From positions 1-61,272 of the forward strand of contig WGMU01000051.1 in the NCBI GenBank assembly GCA_016124895.1: a stretch of 61,272 nt of DNA, given 5' to 3'. The DNA is from a bacterium (GTDB lineage: Bacteria; Planctomycetota; Planctomycetia; Planctomycetales; Planctomycetaceae). How positions within the stretch are numbered: the stretch's first letter is position 1; each line of letters opens with the position of its first letter. The notes beneath the pieces are model-generated. The model was not told the DNA's origin, ran no database searches, and worked only from the letters and a program-made list of their open reading frames with translations. Positions 26,222 through 34,806 of the stretch are shown one piece after another. The position numbers were made by a program, and so were the translations under genes.

Positions 26222-27199
26222 ATGGAAGACGTGAAAAAAGCCGCGATCGTTCTACTGAGCCTGGACAAGGAACTGGCTCGCAGTGTCCTTGCGCATCTGC
26301 CTCCGGAACAGAAAGAGCGGCTGACACTGGAACTGGCCAGAACGGATGACGTCAGCCAGGACGAACAGAACGCGGCGATCACCGAGTTCCGTGATGCTGT
26401 TGAAAACCGCACAGTGATCGAACGCGGCAGTCTTGATCTTGCGGGTGAGCTACTCGGCGACGAAGCCACGGATATCGTCGACAACGTCCGCCGGTCGATG
26501 GAGTCAGTGCCGTTTGGATTTCTGCATCGGGCACACGCGGACGACGTCCTCAATTACATCTCTGAAGAACACTCGCAGACAATCGCCCTGATCCTGTCCT
26601 ATCTGCCGACGAATCTGGCTGCAGACATCCTGTCCGAACTGCCGCCGGACAAGCAGCTCGATGTCGTACGTCGCGTTGCCAATATGGAACAGACTTCGCC
26701 GGAGATCATTCGCGAGATCGAAAAGAGTCTGAAAACGCGAATGTCGGCACTGTTCAATCAGGAAACCGAGTTCTCCGGCGGCGTCCCGCTGGTCGCTCAG
26801 ATTCTCAACGTCACCGACCGACTGACCAGCAAGGGCATTCTCGAAGGCCTCGAACGCGACTCTGAAGAGCTGGTTGAGGAAATCCAGCGGCTGATGTTCG
26901 TCTTCGATGACATCATCAAGCTCGACAATAAGGCGATTCAGGCGCTGCTGAAGGAAGTTGAGAACAGCCAGTGGGCGATGGCTCTGAAGGGATCTTCGGA
27001 AGAGATCAAAGCCAAAGTGATGAGCAACCTGTCGCAGCGGGCGGCGGAGAACCTGCGGGAAGAAATGGACTATCTCGGACCCGTCAAGCTCAGCGATGTT
27101 GAGAAAGTTCAGCAGGACATTGTTGACACCATTCGACGGCTGGAAGACGCCGGAGAAATCGTTGTTGCGAACGGCGACGGCGAACAGTTCATCTCGTAA
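26222..27199 (+). CDS. fliG: flagellar motor switch protein FliG
   Basis: FliG is the torque-transmitting switch protein that binds FliF and the stator. It has three domains over 325 residues: N-terminal K-K-A-A-I-V-L-L-S-L-D, the middle domain with E-H-S-Q-T-I-A-L-I-L-S-Y-L (the E-H-x-Q-x-x-A motif), and the C-terminal charged helix with F-V-F-D-D-I-I-K-L-D. All are conserved, so it should be functional. It lies 164 bases after fliF. Confidence 0.96.
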   Translation: MEDVKKAAIVLLSLDKELARSVLAHLPPEQKERLTLELARTDDVSQDEQNAAITEFRDAVENRTVIERGSLDLAGELLGDEATDIVDNVRRSMESVPFGFLHRAHADDVLNYISEEHSQTIALILSYLPTNLAADILSELPPDKQLDVVRRVANMEQTSPEIIREIEKSLKTRMSALFNQETEFSGGVPLVAQILNVTDRLTSKGILEGLERDSEELVEEIQRLMFVFDDIIKLDNKAIQALLKEVENSQWAMALKGSSEEIKAKVMSNLSQRAAENLREEMDYLGPVKLSDVEKVQQDIVDTIRRLEDAGEIVVANGDGEQFIS

Positions 27200-27273
27200 C
27201 AGCACCTCACCTCACCACCGGACAAAACTCGAACCGTCAGGCCGTGACGATCCACGGCCGAAAGCACTGCAGA

Positions 27274-27990
27274 ATGTCGGCTGAAGCCTCCCGCATCATG
27301 AAACGTCACGCACCGGCGGCAGCAATGCAGCACGTGGCGTTTAACTATGAGGACATGAAGCAGCGGTGCGACGATTACCGCGAGCAGACGCGTCAGGAAT
27401 GCGTCCGTTTATTGTCCGATGCACAGCAGCAGGCCGTGCGTGAACGCGACGAAGCCCAAACGGCCGGACACGCCGAAGGCTATCGCAACGGTCTGAAGCA
27501 GGCCGAAGAGGAGATTCAGCAGAAGGCTCGGCAGCTCGCGGAACAGCTTGTCGAGCAGCGTCTGCAGACCGTACTGCCGGCCGTTTCGCAACTGCTCGAC
27601 GAACTGTCGGCCGCTCGCCAGCACTGCCAGGCGGAATGGGAGCGCGAGCTGGTCGGCATGTCGATCGCTGTCGCGCAGCGCGTCATCGATCAGACGCTCG
27701 AAGCGCAGCCGGAAAAACTGCTCGACGTCGTTCAGGATGCCGTGGCACTTGCCGTTGGAAAAACGTCGATTGAGATGCGACTCGCACCGCGCGACCTCGA
27801 ATCACTGGGCGACCGCGTGCGGCAGGCTGTCGAACAGTCGTCGCACGGAATGGTCTGCCGGCTGGTTGCTGACGAGTCGGTCTCTCCCGGCGGATGTGTT
27901 GCCGTAACGGAAAGCGGCCGGATCGACGCACGGATTGAAACGATGCTCGATCGCATTGCGGCGGAGTTGCTGGAAGGGATCGGCACATGA
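27274..27990 (+). CDS. fliH: flagellar export ATPase regulator FliH
   Basis: FliH dimers bind FliI and tether it to the export gate. The protein is about 238 residues, with a long glutamine/glutamate-rich coiled coil in the first half containing G-H-A-E-G-Y-R-N-G-L. A compact C-terminal domain follows with A-V-A-Q-R-V-I and L-R-L-A-P-R-D-like sequence. The frame opens at a GTG at 27244, but the ATG at 27274 gives a more typical N-terminus. The stop overlaps the fliI start (ATGA), showing translational coupling. Confidence 0.85.
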   Translation: MSAEASRIMKRHAPAAAMQHVAFNYEDMKQRCDDYREQTRQECVRLLSDAQQQAVRERDEAQTAGHAEGYRNGLKQAEEEIQQKARQLAEQLVEQRLQTVLPAVSQLLDELSAARQHCQAEWERELVGMSIAVAQRVIDQTLEAQPEKLLDVVQDAVALAVGKTSIEMRLAPRDLESLGDRVRQAVEQSSHGMVCRLVADESVSPGGCVAVTESGRIDARIETMLDRIAAELLEGIGT

Positions 27991-29351
27991 ATCGGCGAGC
28001 CGAGCAGATTCGACGCATTCTGCCGCAGCGAATCATTGGCAGTACCAGTCGCATTGTCGGACTGGCTGCAGCCGTTGACGATTTCCCGGTGCCGCTGGGA
28101 GCGCGCTGTCGGATTCACAGGGACAGCGACACCGCGATTGAAGCGGAAGTGATTGGCTTCACCGGCAACGAAACACTCGTGTTGCCGTACGGCGATCTCC
28201 GCGGGATCCGCCGCGGCAACGCGGTCGAAATGACGTGCTCGGTTCCAGCCGTTCGTGTCGGCGAATCGCTACTCGGCCGCGTGATCGACGCGCGCGGCCG
28301 GTTCCTCGACGGACGGCCTCCGGAAGTGCTGACCGACCGCGTCAACCTGTTCGGCGAACCCGTTTCGCCACTCACCCGGCCACGTATTGAGCATCCTCTC
28401 TCGACCGGCATTCGCGCCATCGACGGACTCGTCACCTGCGGCCTCGGGCAACGACTCGGCATCTTCGCGGGCAGCGGCGTCGGCAAGAGCGTTCTGCTTG
28501 GCCAGATGGCCCGCAGCAGTTCGGCGGATGTCAACATCGTCGTTCTTGTAGGTGAGCGTGGCCGTGAGGTGCGCGAATTCATCGAACGCGAACTCGGCGA
28601 TGAAGGCCGCCAGCGCAGCGTGGTTGTCGTTGCGACGAGCGATGAACCGGCACTGATGCGAATCCGTGCCGCCTGGCTGGGAACTGCGATCGCTGACTTT
28701 TTCCGCGAACGCGGCCGGCACGTTCTGCTGATGATGGACAGCGTGACCCGGTTTGCGACCGCGCAACGAGAGATCGGTCTCGCAGCGGGTGAACCCCCCG
28801 CAACTCGCGGTTACCCGCCGAGCGTCTTTTCGCTGCTGCCGAAACTGCTCGAACGCAGCGGACTGACCGAAAACGGCAGCATCACCGGGTTCTATACGGT
28901 GCTGGTCGAAGGCGACGACACCAATGAGCCTGTCTCGGACACCGTCCGCGGGATTCTCGATGGGCATCTCGTCCTGGCGCGGAAACTCGCTCACGAAAAT
29001 CACTGGCCCGCGATCGACGTGCTGAGCAGCATCAGCCGATCCATGCCCGATGTTGTCACTCCGGATCACGAAGCCGCGGCAGGCGTCCTGCGACGAGTCC
29101 TCGCCGCCTGGCGCGACTCGGAAGACCTCGTTTCCATCGGAGCCTATCGCAAAGGGACCAACCCATTCGTCGACGTCGCCCTGCAGCTCCGGGAACCCAT
29201 TCTTGCCTTCCTGAGACAACAGCGAACGGACAGGTCACCGCTTGAATCAACGTGCCAGCAGTTGATTGAGTTGAGCGGTGTGATTTCGCATCTGATTCAG
29301 GAAGGAGGGGGAGCAGGCAATGGGCAGTTGGGAGCAGTGAGCAGCCAATGA
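27987..29351 (+). CDS. fliI: flagellum-specific ATP synthase FliI
   Basis: FliI is the hexameric ATPase that energises flagellar protein export. The Walker A A-G-S-G-V-G-K-S is at residues 161-168, followed by V-G-E-R-G-R-E-V-R-E-F, the Walker B H-V-L-L-M-M-D-S-V-T-R, and G-E-P-P-A-T-R-G-Y-P-P-S-V-F. The length of 454 is normal. The extreme C-terminus (E-G-G-G-A-G-N-G-Q-L-G-A-V-S-S-Q) looks like read-through into spacer-type repeat sequence. The start overlaps fliH by 4 bases. Confidence 0.97.
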   Translation: MNRRAEQIRRILPQRIIGSTSRIVGLAAAVDDFPVPLGARCRIHRDSDTAIEAEVIGFTGNETLVLPYGDLRGIRRGNAVEMTCSVPAVRVGESLLGRVIDARGRFLDGRPPEVLTDRVNLFGEPVSPLTRPRIEHPLSTGIRAIDGLVTCGLGQRLGIFAGSGVGKSVLLGQMARSSSADVNIVVLVGERGREVREFIERELGDEGRQRSVVVVATSDEPALMRIRAAWLGTAIADFFRERGRHVLLMMDSVTRFATAQREIGLAAGEPPATRGYPPSVFSLLPKLLERSGLTENGSITGFYTVLVEGDDTNEPVSDTVRGILDGHLVLARKLAHENHWPAIDVLSSISRSMPDVVTPDHEAAAGVLRRVLAAWRDSEDLVSIGAYRKGTNPFVDVALQLREPILAFLRQQRTDRSPLESTCQQLIELSGVISHLIQEGGGAGNGQLGAVSSQ

Positions 29352-29429
29352 CCCGCCACGACTGCCCTCTGCCTGTTCCCGACTGGCTGCCCCTCACTGA
29401 AAACCCAACACTGAAAACCGAATCCTCCC
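29352..29429. repeat. fliI-fliJ spacer with degenerate ACTGAAAAC-like microrepeats
   Basis: The spacer has CACTGAAAACCCAACACTG (about 29396-29414), then AAAACCGAATCC, resembling the flgB-flgC spacer. The last codons of fliI just before it (GGCAATGGGCAGTTGGGAGC and following) are of the same simple type. It is noncoding. Confidence 0.4.
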
Positions 29430-29867
29430 ATGCCCACTTTTCCTCTCGAAAAAGTTCTCGACGTCCGCCGGCACGTCCGCTCTGAGCGGCGGAACGCGCT
29501 CGCGGCGGCAATGGCGGATGAACAGACACTGCTGGATGCGCAGCAGCAGAAGGAGCGACAGAAGCAAGGGCTGCTCGACGAACTCTCGGGACTCACTCAA
29601 TCGGAAACGCTGAACGTCGAAGCGGCTGCCCGGCGGCGGTACTTCGTCGGACAACTTGACATTCAACTGATGGTCATTGATCAGCAGCTTGTCGAAGCGC
29701 GGCGTTATGTCGACGTGGCGCGAAATGCTCTCATCAAAGCCGATCAGGACGTCAAAGCACTCGAACGGCTGCGTGAGCGGCACATTGCCGAACAGACTTA
29801 TCAGCAGAATCGCCGCAACGAGACTGCTCTGACGGAACAGTGGCAATCGGCCAACTGGAACTGGTAA
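29430..29867 (+). CDS. fliJ: flagellar export protein FliJ
   Basis: FliJ is the coiled-coil stalk of the export ATPase that connects FliI to FlhA. The 145-residue product is almost entirely charged coiled coil, starting F-P-L-E-K-V-L-D-V-R-R (the F-x-L-x-x-V-L-x-x-R pattern of FliJ). It is directly after fliI, its usual place. Sequence conservation in this family is low, so the call rests on the N-terminal pattern, length, coiled coil and position. Confidence 0.85.
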   Translation: MPTFPLEKVLDVRRHVRSERRNALAAAMADEQTLLDAQQQKERQKQGLLDELSGLTQSETLNVEAAARRRYFVGQLDIQLMVIDQQLVEARRYVDVARNALIKADQDVKALERLRERHIAEQTYQQNRRNETALTEQWQSANWNW

Positions 29868-29894
29868 CAGCAGTGACTGCACGGAGGCAGACTC

Positions 29895-30527
29895 ATGGCA
29901 CGCACAATTCTGATCGCTCTGTCCGGACTGGCGATGTTCGCGCTGCTGGGTGAGGGGCTTGCGGCTGGCGTGCTCTGGTCGCAGGGTCGACTGAATGCGG
30001 ACGCGGTCCGGGAAATCCGAGCGATTCTGCGTGACCCGTCAGACCTGTCCGATGAAAACGCTCGCGAAAACAAAGTTCCGGCGGTCTCAACGGACGACGT
30101 CATCGCCGCCCGGTCGATGCGCATCCTGCAGATTGAAGAACGCGAACGCGAACAGGAACTGCTGACCGCCCTGATCGCCGACTCGCGGTTCAACATCATT
30201 GCTGAGCAGACGAGTCTGAAAGCGGCCAAAGATCAGTTCGCCCGCCAGGAAGAAGCGTTGCGGAAGAAACGCGAATCCGAAGCCATCGAACAGGCCCGCG
30301 CAGTCCTGATGAAGGCAGAGATCGATATGGCGGTCAAGCAGTTGCTGGAACTCTCGCTCGACGAAAGCCTGATCATCATTCAGGGAATGCCGGAAAAGAA
30401 AATCGCCGAACTGCTGGGCGCCTTCGAGAAGGGCGACAAGGAAGCACAGGCCCGTGGTACGGAAATCTTTCAAGCGATCTCACGCGGCCAGATGACCGCC
30501 GACGCAGCAACGGAGGACGGTCAATGA
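29895..30527 (+). CDS. MotE-like flagellar protein with MgtE-N-type C-terminal domain
   Basis: The 210-residue protein has one N-terminal membrane helix or signal anchor (about residues 4-26), a periplasmic coiled coil (E-E-R-E-R-E-Q-E-L-L and the K-K-R-E-S-E-A segment), and a C-terminal helical unit resembling the MgtE N-terminal/FliG-like fold (L-I-I-I-Q-G-M-P-E-K-K-I-A-E-L-L-G-A-F). MotE-type proteins stabilise or localise the stator component MotC and are often annotated as magnesium transporter MgtE. It lies between fliJ and fliK; its stop overlaps the fliK start (ATGA). Confidence 0.75.
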   Translation: MARTILIALSGLAMFALLGEGLAAGVLWSQGRLNADAVREIRAILRDPSDLSDENARENKVPAVSTDDVIAARSMRILQIEEREREQELLTALIADSRFNIIAEQTSLKAAKDQFARQEEALRKKRESEAIEQARAVLMKAEIDMAVKQLLELSLDESLIIIQGMPEKKIAELLGAFEKGDKEAQARGTEIFQAISRGQMTADAATEDGQ

Positions 30528-33304
30528 TTCCCGACTTTCTGCAGAATCCCCGTAACAAGCCGAATGCCGGACCGCGTCCGACCGGCCTGGATGCGGCACC
30601 CGCTTTGGATGGAAAATCAGGCACGTCTGACTTCACGCAGTCGCTGCTGGACCAGACTCCGTCGCAAGCGGCAGGGCGAACGCCCGCGCTGGCCGACCGT
30701 CCCGCTTCGACAGCAGCATCCGCAGGGGCTCCTGCGACAGCGGAGTCGGAAACAACTCCGTTCGGAATTGACGCTGGCCGTCAGACCAGTCCGCCGAAAC
30801 GAACGCCGCCAGACGCCGCCCGAGACGATCGGCCGGCGGTCGGCACTACGGACAAAACGCCGCTCGCGCGGGACGCAGCGTCAACGGAGCCGGAATCTGG
30901 TCTGGATCCAACTGAGTCTGCTCAACAGAACGAGTCTGCTCAGAGAAGCGTCACGACGCAGTCCGAACCGGCATCGAATGACAACGAGACCAGCAGAGGC
31001 GCGTCAGGCCGTAACGCGGACAGTACGGACAGTTCAGGCAGTACGACGCAAAACGTCTCGGCAGAGCAATCGAACAGCACTGTCACGCCGACTCAGAGCG
31101 AAGTGCAGCAGATCGGCGACTCAACACAGCCGGACGCTGCAGACGTAGCGCCGCAGTCGTCCCGCGATCAGGATGTCAATCCAGCAACGATCGCAGAAGG
31201 ATTTTCGACACAACTTCAGTCCACCAGCTCAACCGAGACCGGACTGCAGCTTGTCGTCGAAAACTCCGCATCGGTATCTGAACCAGAGGCTGCCTCGGTC
31301 GACGGTAACGACGAAACCGTCACGTCATCGATCGATCCTCAGCAGGCTTCACAGAACGATGGCAGCAGCCCGCTGGTCCTCGCTTCGCTGGTGTCAATCG
31401 CCGTTGCCGAATCGGGAGTACTGACTCGACAGCAGGTCGGCGCCGTTCAGCGAGCACCAGCAGCCAGCAACGCAGGGACACCAACACTGAATTCGCAGAC
31501 TTCCAGTCAGCCTCAGGCGGTCAGCGGGACACCGACAGACGCGAGTTCCGCGACCGGCGAATCGTCAGCACCCGACTCAAGTATTCAGAATCCTGTGCTG
31601 CCATCACTCGCCGCGGCGAAGGCCGGCGCAGTGCTGCCTCGTCCGAGAGGTCAGTCGCAGCCACAGCGCCGTGTCGAGCAGGCAGAAGCGACTGGCAATT
31701 CCAATGAAGTGTCGCGGCCGGAAGCGGCATCGCTGCAACTCACCGTCGAACTGCCGGCCGGACAACCGCAGCAGCGCACCGGGACGACCGATGTCGCGAC
31801 AGTTCAGAACGCAACGACCGGCAGCAATTCAGACACAAGCACCGACGTGACGCGGATAGACGGTGCGACGGTTGCAGCCAACGCGACCGAGTCAGCGGAT
31901 ACGAAAGTCCGCGCAACCGCAGAGGCTGCCGCCCAGGTGGCTGAGTCAACCGAGCAGGCAATGGCCCGACAGACGGCAGTAACGGCCGAAAGTCACGATA
32001 GACAGCCATCGAATCCGGCAGGCCAACCCCGTTCGATATCGGCAAATGGTCAGACGCAGTCCGCTGAGCAGACTCAGAAGTCTCCTGCTGTATCTGTGAC
32101 TGCGTCACCATCTGGTCTTGCATCTTCGCAACCGCCTGTGACAGCGACGGCTGTCGAGCAACACAGCGCAAGGACGGCCGACACGTCGAGCGATGGGTCG
32201 TTGAGTTCAGCAGATTCAGGCCTGACAAGCGGCCAGCGCATTGGACGTTCATCCGCGAATTCGAGCATCAATCAGCCGGCTCCAGAGCGTCGAGCGGCGT
32301 CTGAGCAGTCTGTCCGCAGAGCTGCTGCTGACCGGAATCTCGTTCAATCGACTGATGCGTCGCGTGGTGGAGCCTCACCACCCGGCGCGGTTGTCGATAA
32401 CCTGCCGAACGCCGCCACATCGGACAGTGCCGCGGCCGATCGTCTGACTCAGGTCGGCAAGGACTCTGCACCACGGCGCGAAACGTCTGCGGCACACGGC
32501 ACTTCGGGGACTCAGATACCAGACGCCTCGGCGACGCCGACACCGAATCCGCTGTCTGCAGCGACAGCCGTTGCTGCGGGATCGGCCAACGGATCATCTC
32601 CGAACGTCGCGCCCGGAGTACTCGCAGCAGCCGATCGAAACGCGATTCTGTCCGCGGCCTCTGCAACAGATGCAGCCGGCGCAGTGGACGCATCGGGCGC
32701 GGTCGCTTCGATCACGAGTCCGCAGTCACCAGATGCTGGCAGCGATCCATCCAGCGGAGTTCTGCCAACGGGAGCAACAAACTCAATCGCGAACGGATCG
32801 ACGGACGCCGCGTCGACGATTCCTTTCAGTGGTCCAAATGGTCAGAACGGCAATCCCGCGAGTGACCGGTTTCTCTCTCCGAACGTTCAACGGGCATTGA
32901 CCGCGATTCACTCGGCTGCGTCCGGAGAAAACCGTCTGCGAGTACAGCTCAGTCCGCGGGAACTTGGTTCGCTGATGGTCGACATCGTGCAGACTCCGCA
33001 CGGCATTGTCGCGCGGCTGGAAGTCACCAGCTCGGCCGCGCAGCAGTTGCTCGTCGATTCGCTATCGACTCTGCACCAGTCGCTCAGCCGCAATCAATCA
33101 CCGGTCGACCGCATTGACGTCGTGCTCAACGAAGTGCGAACAGACTCTTCCCGACAGCAGCGCGAGCAGAATCAGGAACGCGGTCAGAACGAACAGCAGC
33201 GCGGCAATGCCGACTCCCGACAGCGCCGGCAACGCGACGACCGCCAACCCACTCAGCAGGATGAAGACGACGAGGGTCGAGGGCCGAGGGCCGAAGCCGC
33301 GTAG
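30524..33304 (+). CDS. fliK: flagellar hook-length control protein FliK
   Basis: FliK is the secreted ruler that measures hook length and switches export specificity. The C-terminal globular domain is recognisable (L-R-V-Q-L-S-P-R-E-L-G-S-L-M-V-D-I, then A-R-L-E-V-T-S-S-A-A-Q-Q-L-L). The preceding roughly 780 residues are a disordered stretch rich in Ser, Thr, Ala, Gln and Asn. At 926 residues it is about twice the usual 400-500. The tail after the domain is a basic/Gln-rich segment (R-Q-Q-R-E-Q-N-Q-E-R-G-Q). It is coupled to the motE-like gene by ATGA overlap. Confidence 0.9.
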   Translation: MIPDFLQNPRNKPNAGPRPTGLDAAPALDGKSGTSDFTQSLLDQTPSQAAGRTPALADRPASTAASAGAPATAESETTPFGIDAGRQTSPPKRTPPDAARDDRPAVGTTDKTPLARDAASTEPESGLDPTESAQQNESAQRSVTTQSEPASNDNETSRGASGRNADSTDSSGSTTQNVSAEQSNSTVTPTQSEVQQIGDSTQPDAADVAPQSSRDQDVNPATIAEGFSTQLQSTSSTETGLQLVVENSASVSEPEAASVDGNDETVTSSIDPQQASQNDGSSPLVLASLVSIAVAESGVLTRQQVGAVQRAPAASNAGTPTLNSQTSSQPQAVSGTPTDASSATGESSAPDSSIQNPVLPSLAAAKAGAVLPRPRGQSQPQRRVEQAEATGNSNEVSRPEAASLQLTVELPAGQPQQRTGTTDVATVQNATTGSNSDTSTDVTRIDGATVAANATESADTKVRATAEAAAQVAESTEQAMARQTAVTAESHDRQPSNPAGQPRSISANGQTQSAEQTQKSPAVSVTASPSGLASSQPPVTATAVEQHSARTADTSSDGSLSSADSGLTSGQRIGRSSANSSINQPAPERRAASEQSVRRAAADRNLVQSTDASRGGASPPGAVVDNLPNAATSDSAAADRLTQVGKDSAPRRETSAAHGTSGTQIPDASATPTPNPLSAATAVAAGSANGSSPNVAPGVLAAADRNAILSAASATDAAGAVDASGAVASITSPQSPDAGSDPSSGVLPTGATNSIANGSTDAASTIPFSGPNGQNGNPASDRFLSPNVQRALTAIHSAASGENRLRVQLSPRELGSLMVDIVQTPHGIVARLEVTSSAAQQLLVDSLSTLHQSLSRNQSPVDRIDVVLNEVRTDSSRQQREQNQERGQNEQQRGNADSRQRRQRDDRQPTQQDEDDEGRGPRAEAA

Positions 33305-33383
33305 ACGTCGGATCAAACTTCACACTCCAAACTCCCAGTCCCTCATTCTGAACTCCCCATCCAGCATTCTTCCGGAGGCTGCC

Positions 33384-34166
33384 ATGTCAGTCGGCAACGT
33401 TTCCAGCTCCACCTCTTCCAGCTTCGTCGACAGCAGTACGCAGGGCTTCAACGGTCTGACAGCAGACGACTTCTTCAAACTGCTGATCGCCCAGTTGCAG
33501 AATCAGGACCCGACGGAACCAGTGGGCAACGCCGAACTGCTGCAGCAGCTCGCCTCAATGCGGAATCTGCAGTCGAACACTGAACTCGGCACCACGTTGA
33601 AGCAGCTCTCCAGTTCTCTGGGAACGCCGGAGTCGCGTGCCACGCAGGAGCTTTCCGTCGGTGCGTCCTACATCGGCAAGTCCGTCACGCTCGACGATTC
33701 ATCCGTTGGCGTTGTCGAACGGGCTCTCTCGGACGGCGGCAACATTCTGGTCGGAGTCAACGGTGTCGACGTACCGCTCTCGCGAGTCGTCTCGGTCAAT
33801 ACTCCGGTTTCGTTTCTCAATCAGCTTGTCGCCGTGGACACCGGCAGCCGCGATCTGACCGGGAATACAGTGTTTGATTACGGCATCGTGTCAGCGGTCA
33901 ATCAGTCGGTTGATCCTCCCGTCGTGACGCTGCAGCATCCGGACGCCAATGGGGGGCTGGTCACCAACAGCTACCCGTCAACTCAAGTGACAAACGTCCT
34001 GACCAGCCTGATCAGCAACGGCGTACCTGTCACAGTGGTTGACCGGACCGGCCAGAGGATCTCCGGCCAGCCGATTGTCAGCACAGGAGTCAACGGGGAG
34101 ATGACCTTCAGCATCGACGGGCAGGGACCATTCACGCTCAGCCGGATCGTATCCGTCGGCGAGTAG
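33384..34166 (+). CDS. flgD: flagellar hook assembly scaffold FlgD
   Basis: FlgD caps the growing hook. The N-terminal signature F-F-K-L-L-I-A-Q-L-Q-N-Q-D-P-T-E-P is diagnostic, followed by L-L-Q-Q-L-A-S-M-R-N-L. The C-terminal half is beta-rich. Length is 260. The ATG at 33384 has GGAGG six bases upstream. The frame is open far upstream through fliK in a different register, so the start was set by ribosome-binding site and homology. In many bacteria flgE follows; here the operon ends, and the next gene points the other way. Confidence 0.94.
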   Translation: MSVGNVSSSTSSSFVDSSTQGFNGLTADDFFKLLIAQLQNQDPTEPVGNAELLQQLASMRNLQSNTELGTTLKQLSSSLGTPESRATQELSVGASYIGKSVTLDDSSVGVVERALSDGGNILVGVNGVDVPLSRVVSVNTPVSFLNQLVAVDTGSRDLTGNTVFDYGIVSAVNQSVDPPVVTLQHPDANGGLVTNSYPSTQVTNVLTSLISNGVPVTVVDRTGQRISGQPIVSTGVNGEMTFSIDGQGPFTLSRIVSVGE

Positions 34167-34407
34167 CCAGCCGACAGACTTCCTTCGACCGCCCCGCGGA
34201 AACTGTCCGGCTGCCCCCATGAGATGACTTGATGGCTCGCAACTGAGCCGTCGTGGGCCGGTGATCAGCGCGGCAGCTCATCAAAGCGAACGCGCTGACA
34301 CAGTTCGAGCCGACCGCGCAGCAGAAAACCGGACCAGCGATCGCAAATGACCGCGTGTCCGGTTTACGGAACAATTACAGCAGCCGGGCGAAGCCCGCCG
34401 GATTCGC

Positions 34408-34527
34408 TCAGCCAAGCTTTTTGTGGCAGGTTTTGCAGCGGACGCGACGACGCACCACTTTGCCGCATTTCGGGCAGCGAGCGGTGCTGCGTGCTTTGTG
34501 CAGTTTTGTTCGAGGACGCTGGACCAT
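34408..34527 (-). CDS. 39-residue basic zinc-ribbon miniprotein
   Basis: The product is very basic (about 15 Lys/Arg in 39 residues), with two C-x2-C knuckles, C-P-K-C and C-K-T-C, separated by 10 residues. Together they make one zinc ribbon. It resembles small ribosomal proteins in composition and design, but does not match the start of bL32, bL33 or bL36 as I know them. The ATG at 34527 gives M-V-Q-R-P-R-T-K. It lies between the flagellar operon and an ABC-F gene. RNA or ribosome binding is an inference from charge and fold. Confidence 0.55.
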   Translation of the reverse strand: MVQRPRTKLHKARSTARCPKCGKVVRRRVRCKTCHKKLG

Positions 34528-34806
34528 GATCACACCTGGAAGATTGCTCAATATTCTGGCACAGTGAAGGGGCGGAACTTTACCGGAGCCGGTTCCCCGT
34601 CGCAAGTTTCTCGAACCGTGGCAGTTAACGCATCGAGAACTGCTGTCGCGACACTGCCTGGTTCAAACACGTCGGGCCAGTCTCTACCATCCGCCGCGAT
34701 TTCCCGTCGCTCAGACTTTTTTATCTGCGACGCTTTTTCTCTGTCCGCGACCTGTTGTGCAGGTCGCCATTGCTTTGCTTGAATCCCGACGAGGACCGAA
34801 CTCCCG

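Noticed and set aside
34328-34398. Hairpins after flgD (AACCGGAC/GTCCGGTT; CGGGC-GAA-GCCCG) as terminators
   Set aside because: Neither is followed by a convincing T-run on either strand, and the first has a loop of about 20 bases.
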